The notes beneath the pieces were generated by a model. That model saw only the letters and a list, made by a program, of their open reading frames with translations, was not told the DNA's origin and searched no databases. A DNA stretch of 64,000 nucleotides from Himantopus leucocephalus (taxonomy: Eukaryota; Chordata; Aves; Charadriiformes; Recurvirostridae), in NCBI GenBank assembly GCA_003993805.1, contig RSEF01000003.1, positions 80,742,139 to 80,806,138 on the forward strand, given 5' to 3'. Position numbers and translations under genes: made by a program. Position 1 is the first letter of the stretch. Every line of letters starts with the position of its first letter. Below, piece by piece: positions 48,453 through 59,900 of this stretch.

Positions 48453-49256
48453 CATTGGTGTCATTATTCTTCCTCCACCTCTCCTCTTTCTCCTCTATTT
48501 CTTTCTTTTCCTCTTCCCCCTGCTCCTACTCCTCCTTATCCCACTGCTCCTGTTCTTCCCCCTTTTCTTCCTCTTATTCCTAATTTTCATTCTCCACCTC
48601 CTCATGCTCTTACTTTTGGTTCTCCTCCTCCTTGTCTTTTTATTACTCCAACTCCTCCTCCTGTTCTTTTTGTTCCTCCTCCTGTTCAGCCTGCTCCTAC
48701 TCTTCTTTTTTCCTCATCCTCTTCATGTTCTTCCTCTTCCTCTTCTTTCCCTCTTCTTCCTTGTCCTCTTCCTTTTGTTCCTCCTGCTTACTCTTGTTGC
48801 TCTTCATCTTCCTTGTCCTGTCCTTCCTATTACTTCTGTTCTACCTCCTCCTCCACTTTTTTCTTCCTCCTCCTCATCTTGTTCTTCTGTTCCTTCTATC
48901 TTACCTTCTCCTCCTCCTCTTCTGCCTTCTTTTCCTGTTCCTCCTGTTCGTTCTGTTCTTCTGTCTCCTCTTCCTCCTTTTATTCATTCCTTTTTCCCTG
49001 TTTTGCAACTGTTCCTCAGGTTACTACTCCTTTTATTCCTCTTCCTCCTCCTCCTTGTCTCATACTCCTCCTCTTTATCTTCCTCCTCCCTGTCTCCTTC
49101 TCCTCCTCCTGCTCTGTTCTTCTTCCTCCTACTCTTTATTTTTGTTTTACTCTTCTTCCTACACATCCTCCTCCTTTTACCCTTTCTTCTCCTCCTTCTC
49201 CTCTTTTCCTGCTCCTCCTCTTCCATTTCCTCCTCCTCCTGTTGTCCCAAATCTGC
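48453..49256. repeat. About 800-bp polypyrimidine (CTCCTT-type) tract
   Basis: Almost continuous C/T on the plus strand (purine-rich on minus), made of irregular CTCCTT, CTTCCTC and TTCTTCCTCC units with scattered single purines. All three plus frames are open for up to about 300 codons because stop codons need purines, so the apparent Ser/Leu/Pro proteins and the minus-strand Glu/Arg/Lys protein are not genes. Long polypurine-polypyrimidine DNA can form triplex (H-DNA), and such sequence is often under-represented in long-read data. Confidence 0.95.
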
Positions 49257-49313
49257 ATTCTTTACCAAGTCTGCAGAGAACCAACCCACGCACAGAGTCA
49301 AAATATTTGTTTA

Positions 49314-49380
49314 TTTCATAGAATCATAGAACCATATAATTGTTGAGGTTGGAAGGGACCTTTAAGATCATCTAGTCCAA
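49314..49380 (-). mobile_element. CR1 LINE 3' end, minus strand, entering the gap
   Basis: The sequence TTTCATAGAATCATAGAAC, then TTGTTGAGGTTGGAAGGGAC and TTTAAGATCATCTAGTCCAA, is the reverse complement of the classic avian CR1 3' end with its ATTCTATG octamers. Its 3' terminus is at about 49,315 and the body extends rightward into the gap. Confidence 0.95.
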
Positions 49381-50380
49381 NNNNNNNNNNNNNNNNNNNN
49401 NNNNNNNNNNNNNNNNNNNNNNNNNNNNNNNNNNNNNNNNNNNNNNNNNNNNNNNNNNNNNNNNNNNNNNNNNNNNNNNNNNNNNNNNNNNNNNNNNNNN
49501 NNNNNNNNNNNNNNNNNNNNNNNNNNNNNNNNNNNNNNNNNNNNNNNNNNNNNNNNNNNNNNNNNNNNNNNNNNNNNNNNNNNNNNNNNNNNNNNNNNNN
49601 NNNNNNNNNNNNNNNNNNNNNNNNNNNNNNNNNNNNNNNNNNNNNNNNNNNNNNNNNNNNNNNNNNNNNNNNNNNNNNNNNNNNNNNNNNNNNNNNNNNN
49701 NNNNNNNNNNNNNNNNNNNNNNNNNNNNNNNNNNNNNNNNNNNNNNNNNNNNNNNNNNNNNNNNNNNNNNNNNNNNNNNNNNNNNNNNNNNNNNNNNNNN
49801 NNNNNNNNNNNNNNNNNNNNNNNNNNNNNNNNNNNNNNNNNNNNNNNNNNNNNNNNNNNNNNNNNNNNNNNNNNNNNNNNNNNNNNNNNNNNNNNNNNNN
49901 NNNNNNNNNNNNNNNNNNNNNNNNNNNNNNNNNNNNNNNNNNNNNNNNNNNNNNNNNNNNNNNNNNNNNNNNNNNNNNNNNNNNNNNNNNNNNNNNNNNN
50001 NNNNNNNNNNNNNNNNNNNNNNNNNNNNNNNNNNNNNNNNNNNNNNNNNNNNNNNNNNNNNNNNNNNNNNNNNNNNNNNNNNNNNNNNNNNNNNNNNNNN
50101 NNNNNNNNNNNNNNNNNNNNNNNNNNNNNNNNNNNNNNNNNNNNNNNNNNNNNNNNNNNNNNNNNNNNNNNNNNNNNNNNNNNNNNNNNNNNNNNNNNNN
50201 NNNNNNNNNNNNNNNNNNNNNNNNNNNNNNNNNNNNNNNNNNNNNNNNNNNNNNNNNNNNNNNNNNNNNNNNNNNNNNNNNNNNNNNNNNNNNNNNNNNN
50301 NNNNNNNNNNNNNNNNNNNNNNNNNNNNNNNNNNNNNNNNNNNNNNNNNNNNNNNNNNNNNNNNNNNNNNNNNNNNNNNN
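49381..50380. other. Assembly gap, exactly 1,000 N
   Basis: Run of N of round length, probably a scaffolding placeholder. Its left side is inside a CR1 element. Sequence on the right side (from CAGTAGCTAAGG) is not recognisably CR1. Confidence 1.
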
Positions 50381-53300
50381 CAGTAGCTAAGGAAACGCCC
50401 CTTCTAAGAATGACCTTCACTAGCCACAGGGTGGCAGAACTATACTTCAAGACAATGTATACCCCCAGGACAGCGACTAGACTATTTCAAGGAGTCTTTT
50501 TTGCCCCCACAGCATAATTACAATAGCATAAAATACTGTCTGTGTGTTCTACGGGTGCTTTCAACACCAGGAATCAGAAAGAAAAAAGAAAAAAGAGAAA
50601 AGCCTGTACATAACAGTACAGCTAACTGGCTGTTCTCCAAACATCAGTCTTGCAACAGATTATTAACAGGCCTCCATGTTTCTATTTTGACAACTTATTC
50701 ATGTCATACAGTAACTGATCACAAAAATCACTATCAATTTTACCTCGTATCATCAAATTAGCATGAAATTTTTCATATATATTAACAGGCCAAAGGAAAC
50801 CCTAGACTTCATTGGAAGTATAGATAATTTCACCTACGTGGATCCTCAGAAGGGAGGGAAAGTTTCATCAATATTAGCAAATTTAACAGTGCCAATGCTG
50901 GTTCCATTGTCCATACAGCCAGCTAGCCCACATCTGGTCTCTTGTGGCCTCCAAAATAAGGTGGCTACGTCCAAACAACTAATGGGAAAAGTCACCAACT
51001 AACTCCCAAACCATGCCTGGAAATGTTCTGGGAGAGCACTAGATAGCTCATGTTAAGACCTAGCTGGAGATTGTTGTAATGGTCTACTGATAAGGACATT
51101 GGAGTTTCAAGCTCTGGCCTGGAATGGGCCATGTGATGTTACTAGCACAAACAAGGCTTTTAAACCCCTGCACCAAACATGACAAGTGTTGTGCAAGAAC
51201 ATTCAAAGTTCTAGCAAACTCCTAACATAGGAAACATCTTAAGCAGTTTTTTATAAAAGCATTTTTCTCTATTTATTACTTTTTGTCTTTCATAAATACA
51301 TGGAAATGGGGGGAGGGGTGGAAGAGATGTGAACCAGCTATTAATGAATGTTAAAAAAAACAATAAAAATTGCAGATATGTAATTGGAGATAATTTGTTA
51401 ATGTATACACTGCTAATTTAAAACATGCTTTGTACAAAATTTAAATTTCCAGTCAAATCAAAGACAGAACAGGGCATTCAGAATCCTCTCTTATAACAGA
51501 GCTTCTGGATTCTTTACTTTGGCGGGGGGGGAGGGACATACATAACAAAAAATAATCTGCCATTTAAATCAAATACTAAAGTACAGAATTCTGCTCTGGA
51601 GGAACAGGAATTGCCTTCTAGCCTGTTGCAACATAACTGGCTCACCAACTATCCACTCTTCAATGGAAGAAAACAAAGATATTTACAAATACCTTTCTGC
51701 AGAGAGAAGAGGTCATCAAAAGATTTCTAGCAGTTTTAAACAAATTGGGCAGGGAGTCATTCATCTTGATGATTAAATAGATTTGAATGAGGCCAAAAGG
51801 AAGATGAAGAGTGGGAAAGAAGATGGAAGAGGAAACAAAAAGGTGATAAGGAGCAAGGTGATGAAGACCAGGCGAGATGGCTGCAGTTGCTTCTTGATTT
51901 TCCTCCTTTGCAAAGGGGGAGAGCAAAGAGTGGAATAGTGCACAATACTAAAATCAGATGGGTACCTTGACAAAATGAGGAGAAAGGATGGATTTTTCTA
52001 CAGCACGATCACAGGAAGAGAAGCCAGAAGTCAGCTGGGAATAATTCTAATTGCTGGGCTAAGGCTAAGGCTTCAGCTAAAGGCTGAATGCTCAGTTCAG
52101 GAGTGAAGACTGGGAAGGCACAGAGAAGAAAGACAAAGAGCCAAGGGCATGGAAGATCCTGAACTAAAACCTGCATGTGGATCCTGAACTAAAACCTGAT
52201 TTGGAAGAAAGCAACTGGCAGAATCAAAGTTTGTTGAAGCCCATTCCATCTAGGTTTTAGAACAGAAATCAAGATCACCAAATTTTGCATCCTTTTTGTG
52301 GAGAAGTATCTGCAGAACACTTGCCTTCACTTTCTGCTGACTGTGCTGGATTATAATGAATAATATCTGACAGTTTACTCAAGCAGCAGAGCTCAGTGCT
52401 AATGGTTCCAATTATGCCGCTGTTCCATGCTGTCAGTACAGCTCTTCGAGATTTCTTTCTTTAGTTTACCATTTAAAAAGTGTTGAAAAGTTACATGGCC
52501 ATGAAGCTAAGAATGCTAGAAAAGGAAAGATGCTAAGTGCTCCAATGCCCAAATTGAAGTTGCCTATGACCATCTTACTACAAGAAAAGGTATAGGCATT
52601 TCTAATTCCAACACTTAATAACAAGTAAATGTTTGATTTCAGAAAGAATTAATTAGGAAGACACATACACAATCCCCTAGGGCCCTTTTTCTACACTTAG
52701 ATTATATCAAAAGTTCTATAAGTCTGGTTAATGGCATTCCAGCATAAAGTCTTGTATTACAGCGATGCCTGTATTACTGTTAAGCTGCAAGCTGCTTTAA
52801 GCGTAAAAGGAATTTTCACATGTAGCTTTTCATACTATTCACTTCTAATTGACTTACAAGGTTAAGCAGGAGTGACAGAACCTGAAGTTAGCTAGAGCTT
52901 TGAAGTAGATCCACCTAATTTAGACCTTTTCCTTACAATGAACTCCATGATTAAAACATTTCTATACTGAAAAGCCACATTTTATTAAAACATTAAAAAA
53001 ATCTAGTTTGAAAGAGAAAATCCAAACTAGTTAGATGACCAGAATAAATGACAGTTACAGTCAAATGTATTTCTGGCCATTGTTTGTGGTTGAGAAGTAG
53101 GGGAAGAGAATGGAGAGGGCTGTGCATCTCCAAGTTTTGTTACACACTGCAATCAAGAAAGCCATAAACAGTAAAGTCTGCACATTCATCTCCACTTTTT
53201 GGGAATATCCTCTTTCAGTCACATAGATCCTGACAGGTATCTGCTCCTTGCTCCTCACAGTGGTCTCTTACAGTCTTGTCCCCTGCATTGCAAGTTCACA

Positions 53301-56300
53301 GCTCCTTGCTGCACTTCTCCTTTCCTGCCAGACCCATCTTCCAGGTGGAAGTTCTCCTTCCAGGATTATCAACATGGAAGGGTTGGGTTGATCACTTTGC
53401 CACCTTCCATCTGCACACACACTAATCACACATCGTCTCTTCTGTGATGGGAAGTTATTTAATTACCCTCCAACAGTAAGTGGCAGAAAGAGTTTCCCTC
53501 CAAAAGTTTTTCTCCTCTACCTTGTAGAAGATTATCTCAATTTCTACTACTTACTACTACTACATTTTTGAAATATGATATATTTCAGAAAGACATAATC
53601 TGACAGGACATCCAGGACAAACCAACATCTGAGTTTGTTTCCTTCTAGGAGAAAGAGACAGCTGCAAGATTTTGTAGAGGACTCTTCCAGTATGAGTTAT
53701 ACATACATGAACATATCGGCACTGTCACAGTTAAACATGCAGCAGTAACTGTAAAGATGTTTCTGCATGTTGTAATTCTATGTTTGTCTTTAAGAAGAAA
53801 GCTTTAAGGTCTTATCAGAAGGAAGACAAGATAAAAGAGGTATATATGTCATCTTCAATACTGCTTGCTGCATAGCAGTCACCATCTCACAAAATTGTGA
53901 TCTGGGGCATGCAAAATCTGAACTTTAGAACTTGCACTACTACATCTGCAACAGTAACTTCTTTTGGCCCCCTTTCTTTAAGGCTCTCAGCATACCTGAA
54001 TGATATTCTTTTTATTCCAAGCTTTCATTAAACCACCCAAAAGTTTCATTCAGAAGCACTGTAAGCACCACGGTTACAGATCAACAAGCATTAAGCATAT
54101 GTCATTCTGGAAGGACACTGGCTTCCGTACTACAATCCCTATTCCCATGACGGATGGTATCTTCCAGCCCTTCACCCTGTTTTACACTGCCTTCTGCAGC
54201 GCAAAAAACCATCTATTCTTTAGAAAAAATATAATTTCCATCATGTACACTATTTCATTACTGTAGACCACTATTTCTTTCATTTGCTGCCTGTAACATG
54301 TTTGCACTGGCACTGCTACCTCTATAACGTTAACTAGTTAAGCTAGAAAAGACCACAGATAAGCCTGATCTGGGATGGGGAAAGTAGCATGGAAGAAGTC
54401 AGAGGGATTTTTTGCACCCCATAGCCAAAAATCTGCAGGAGCTTCACTATAAACACAGGTCTGTACAGAGTTGTAACTGAAAAAAGGAAGCAAAACAGAT
54501 TTAACCAAAACAGAAAACTCTTACCATAGCAACAGAAGGAAAATTGCTCTCCAACTCAGGAAGGGTACCAAGGGAAAAACTTACCAGGGGAACTAACTGT
54601 GGCCTCCTCCCTACTCCCTGTGAGTACAACCTGCTATACTGTGAGCTTCTGAAGTGTTAAGATCGTTGGGAATGGTACATTTCCCACCTCCTGCCAGAGG
54701 AAGCTGTGGTTCCCAGATCTGCTGGGAACACAAAGGAAAACTTCAGGACACCTTACATCTTATGTAGGAAAACAGTTGAATGCCCTGTCCGAGTTGATGG
54801 TAGAGTTAGTGCATTGTTTTCCTCCAGGAATTCATCCACAGCTTTTATTTAGGCTTTGCACAAGACATCTAGACTTCATGCTAGCATATTTTATTGAAAC
54901 AGATTTCTTGTTTCTCTTGTCCTCTGCTCAACATACGTTCCATTTCTAACACAGACTTTATTCTGTGTTCCAGACCACCTACCTAGAAAACATTCTGATA
55001 CTGACCACTCTTATTAATACCCAGTGTCAATCCAGCAAGTAAAAATTCCTCTCAGAGCAGAAAGGACATAACAGGTAGGGAGGGGAGGTGGCAGGAAATA
55101 TAGTCTAAAAAGACTAATTTTGAGGATGCATATGATGCATTTTATAGTGTGAGTCATGTCTCTGACAACATGCTTTAAGAAACTCACTTTAAGATAATAC
55201 CTTGTACTAAAGTAAAAGATCACTCTAATTAAGCTCTATCAATTAGGTTACTAGAGAGACATTTGAGTTCTTGCTTGCAAACATCAAATTTCAATGTGCT
55301 CTACTCTTTTTCAGAGACAATCCCAGAATTAATACTTAAAATCCTTTGGGTATATATAGATTTCAAGACAGACTGGATGGTTCAATGGATTTTTTTTGTA
55401 AAACATGTATAAATTCACAAGTCAGATCTGACTAGCATTAGCTGTTGATACGTTTAGTAGTCAAAAGACAGACTAGAAACTGCATCATCCGCTGTCACTT
55501 CTCAGCAATGACCTCATCTCAGTAATGGAAATGTGTAAAGTATTCAGCGAGTGCAGAGATACTCTAACTGGAGAACCCTGAACAATTGTATTTTGCATCA
55601 GCTCTGCTTTTGAGCTGACCAAACAAGAGAAAGTACACTCAAATCTCCCATTTCCTTAATGCTTGTGCACCAGCCTGTACATGAAACTTGTATTACAGCC
55701 CTGTTTTCAAAATACAAATTCAACATTCTGGTCCCAGCTCCCAGCACAGAACCAGGTCTCCCTATCCCCTGGACATCACCACTGGATTATGGATACCTAT
55801 TCTCTCTCACTCTCCTTCTGACCCAAAGCAAGCATTCTTAGTGGGACAATAAACCACAAAAGTAGGAGGGAATGGAGAATAAACCCATGTGTATCTAGTT
55901 CTGCCTCTAGTCTGACAGTTATTTTACTCTTCATAAGTGAGAGGAACAGTTTTGAATGCCCATCACGGCACAGACAACTGAACTCAGATCCACTATTAGG
56001 TGAGTGCTGCATCAACAGTGCTTACATTATTTTAATAAAAATCAAGAGAATCTAATATCAAAAGAAAGAAGTAAAATGCTTCCTTTGTGAAACAACTTGC
56101 TGCTTAAATTCATAAGGGCACTGTGAATATAGGCTTGTAAGGCTACAGCTGAGTGCTTACTTCCAGAAGAGTGAGGAATTTTAAACACATACACTTCTGA
56201 TTTTTTGTATCAGCTAAACTGACATCCTGTTCTTCTCTTCATATACATGTAAAAGGCTTGTGGCTTGTTGAGAATCCTTGTTCTATAGCATCTATCACTA

Positions 56301-56720
56301 CGCAGACATTAAACTGGGAACCTCAACAAGTCTCTAGGGTTTGTGAATACACCGCTCCTAGAACTAAATCTCAGATGATTTGTGGCGGCAGTCCTAAATG
56401 CCTAACTGAAGTTTGTGAATTGCATGCCAGTCACTAGAAGACCACTACATTTGGGAAAGCTAAACACTGCCAAGCGTAATTCCTTGTACACAACTGGAGC
56501 TCAGGTTTTGCCAAGACAACATCTGTATACGTGACGATACAAACAAAAATAATTTAAAAGGCTCTAGGAGCACTTGTTTCTGAAATAACATATTTTTAGA
56601 AATTATAAAGGAAATAATTATTTGTTAAAAAAAAAAAATCACTAAATGCTACAAATAGCTACTCATAATTCAACTTAAAACATCTCTTCTTCTGTAACTT
56701 AACGGGCACAAATTAACACA
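50381..56720. other. AT-rich, A/C-skewed unique DNA, no gene seen
   Basis: No gene, RNA gene or interspersed repeat is recognised. Purine-rich A/G sequence occurs at about 50,577-50,602 and G runs at about 51,307-51,317 and 51,523-51,534. A 25-bp tandem duplication lies at 52,155-52,200. Open frames stay under about 90 codons. The plus strand has more A than T and more C than G in most lines counted, the mirror image of 25-37.8 kb, compatible with minus-strand transcription. Confidence 0.45.
52155..52200. repeat. Two-copy 25-bp tandem duplication
   Basis: GATCCTGAACTAAAACCTG occurs at 52,155 and 52,180 with a 25-bp period. Small local duplication. Confidence 0.9.
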
Positions 56721-56960
56721 CATGAAATTCCATCCGAACACAAGGAAACACGTTTTACTCTAAGGATGGTTGAATACCAGAACAGATTGCCCAGAGAGGT
56801 TGTGGACTCTCCATTCTTGGAGATATTCAGAACACCTCTGGACACAGTCCTGGACAACCTGCTCTAGCTTACTCTGCTTGAATAGGGGGGGTTGGACTAA
56901 ATGATCTCAAGAGGTCCCTTCCAACCTAGATGAGACTGCTTTGTGTGATTCTCTATGATA
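56721..56960 (+). mobile_element. CR1 LINE 3' fragment, plus strand
   Basis: A 5'-truncated CR1: GAAATTCCATCCGAACAC (ORF2/3'-UTR junction area), ACAGATTGCCCAGAGAGGTT, CTGGACAACCTGCTCTAG, then GGACTAAATGATCTCAAGAG and TCCCTTCCAACC. It ends in a worn octamer tail (GTGATTCTCTATGAT) near 56,960. Divergence suggests an old copy. Confidence 0.93.
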
Positions 56961-59900
56961 CAGCAGAGAAGATTATGAATATACTGTATTCATGCAAGAG
57001 CACATTAGCCCCATATGTCCTGTTTATTCCACATTCCAATCTTCTTGAATAGATTTTATCTCTTAAAAGGAAACAGGAGGGGCAAAAAGGGGAAATTCTA
57101 TGAAAACCATAGTGAGTGCACATGCCTCCACATCCCTCTTCAAGTGTCCTGGTACAGCACATTTATGAGTTGCAGCCTTTCCATTTATTACAACAGCCTA
57201 AGAATCCTTTGAACTCCTGGCTAGAATTAATACCAGTCCAAAGCAAATGTACTGTAACACTAAAAAAAGTATTTTGTGATAAGCAAGAATTTTATTTTTT
57301 TTTTAAGGAAAGGAAAACTCAGTAGCAATTCTGGTGCAACTGCCATTCATATCAAGTTTGATGATTATTTCACTTGATAAACAAAAATAATAGTTTTAAG
57401 CAATACATGCACAGACTGTTTTTTATTTTTAGCAATTAAGCTCAATTAAGACAAATTCTGCTGATAACATACAGACATTTACTGTCATTTCAGACCCCCT
57501 GCAGTAACGCAGACATCTCCCTGGGGAGATGAGAGATATGACATAGGACACAGAGGACATCCAGCCTCTTTTGGATCGGTAGCTCAAATGGCACTAGACA
57601 TCCATGTTTAGGTAAGTAAATTGACCCCTGAATGACTCCAGACAAGAAGAAAAAGAAATTATGTTATGTACCTTAAGTTTCATTCAGGGTATTTTCAAGA
57701 AGTTCTCTGACAGACGTTCATCACTTAAAGGAACTCCAAACCAATAAAAGCACCTTGCACAAATGCCCAACAATCACAAAGATTTTTGCTTTAAAGTGCA
57801 ATGCTGCCAAGGGTCAAAAGTAAAGCGCATTAGACCACAGTAAGAAGCCTTCTCAAAAGAGAATTCTGCTAAGTATGATGTCTGCAAAAGCCACAGCAAA
57901 TAGTGAGTATTCTGAATTAAAAAAATCTGAGTAACCTTTAACTTCCACAAAATATACCATATCCTACTATTTATTTCAGGTCAAATGTTGCTGTTTTCAA
58001 AGTTATCAATAATTTGGTCCAGGTCTTCAATGAGAATTAGACTAAATTCATAGTTTAACAGCCTATATTTCTGTGAATCTTTTTATTGCAATGTTTCATA
58101 GCTTGCTAGTAGAAATGCTGCTGCATATTTGAAAAAAATTAGTGAAATATGAATGCTAGATCAATCCTACAGATGCAGCTAGGCAAATTATGAAATGCCT
58201 AGCTATTGACAAGCAGTTTTCCAAGGGTACATAAGCGTAAAGCATTCCCGCTAGTGAAGAAAGAAGAAATTACATGTTGAAATAATCAACCATTCATATT
58301 TTAATGATCTTGCAATAAAAGGAGTGAAGTTCCTTACACAGTAGGCAGTAACTTATTAAACTTCTCCCCGATACCTAGGATTTCAGTATGGAACACGACT
58401 TTGGGTTTGGATGAGAAGATCTAGAAAAAGCAGTGAGGCAACAAGCAAGCCACAGCTGCGCGAAGATAGGGGCAGTCCCTGGAGAAGATGCACTTCACTC
58501 AACACCAAATCAATGGTGTTGAACATAAAGCCAACTTAGCCAGCGGTTGCATCTTCCTGTGGGCATGCTTCAAGACAGAATTCCTAGAGGCCATGTCAGA
58601 CACCTCTATCAAAACCACACTGCCAGGCAGAGAAATAATTAAAAATTAAAAGAAACCACGAATAACAACTAGAACAACAGTGGCCTATTACCATTATTAT
58701 CATATCCCAGAAAACAGTGAAGATTTTCCTGGGTATGGTGACACCAAAACTCTACAAGAGAGCCCTGAGGAGATTTCTTCCCCAAAATCTTTTCTCTGTG
58801 GACACATTTAAGGACAAAACGGTTCCTTCATCCCTAAAAATGTTATTAAAGTCCTTCGAGAAGTCAAAGCTCTGATTAAGTTTGAAAGACACACAACCTT
58901 TTTAGCAATTCAATTTAGCATAGAGTTTGCAGACTTGCATTACAGAGGTTTTTTTCATGTAGGTGTTGGTTGGATTTGGGGGTTGGGTTTTTTTGGTAGT
59001 GGAAGAGAATTTACATCAAAATCCTCATTTGACTAGATCTTATGCTGTTAATTGCCTTAACTGTCTGCTTTATCTACAACATCTCACATTAGCATTTTTA
59101 ATTATTTAAAACACATTAAATATTGCTGGTATCAGCATGATCAGAGATTACCTTCTTAATAATGATTCTTGTTTGAGTGTAAAGCATTTGATTTCAGCTG
59201 CTATGAACTTTTAAACGAGCAAGAGCAATGTTTACTGACATATAAGGGGCAATCCCTTCATAAAGGAACGATGACCAAATTAAACTGCATATGCCCAACA
59301 AAACAATACTATTTTACTTTGCTTTTTTTAATATGCTACAAACTTCATAAGCTTTAATACCTTAACTTGCTTGGGAGCAGTCTGAATTAGTGTATTTTAC
59401 TATATTATTCTGACTTCTGCATTGTATCACACCACTTTAAGATCTCCTTTTATTTCAATTACTTTTTCATTAGTTTAGATTCCCAGCCTCTAACTCACAT
59501 GGAAGCTATATTGCCTCTATATTTGGTCCACAGCAAATAATAAAATTTAAACATATCAGTGCTAGTACAGCTCTAGAAGAATCAATGGGACAGCATCACC
59601 ACTAAAAGCAATCGACTTTCTAGATGAAAATTTCACACAGACTTATTCAGAAGGAAAATGCTAACTCAGTCTCTAGCACTACAGAAAAGCTTTATTGCAA
59701 TCAAAGGTAAGCAGTGATCAGAAAATAAACATAATTCAAGGTAAGGAAAAGCCAAAATAAAGCAGTCACGGTGGTTTCCTTCCCTGTCACCAAATGTATC
59801 TCCTGGAATCAAACTGCACCTGAAACTTTCATTTCAAACAAAGAATAAAGTTTATAGGTTTGACAATTACTAAGAGCAGCTTAAAAACATAATCTAACAC

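Noticed and set aside
48984..49301. Minus-strand Glu/Arg/Lys-rich open frame
   Set aside because: Reverse strand of the same polypyrimidine tract; low-complexity artefact.
48414..49346. 310-codon open frame (Ser/Leu/Pro/Phe-rich) and overlapping frames of 241 and 229 codons
   Set aside because: All three plus frames are open because the sequence is nearly pure pyrimidine and stop codons need purines; no domain or normal codon usage.
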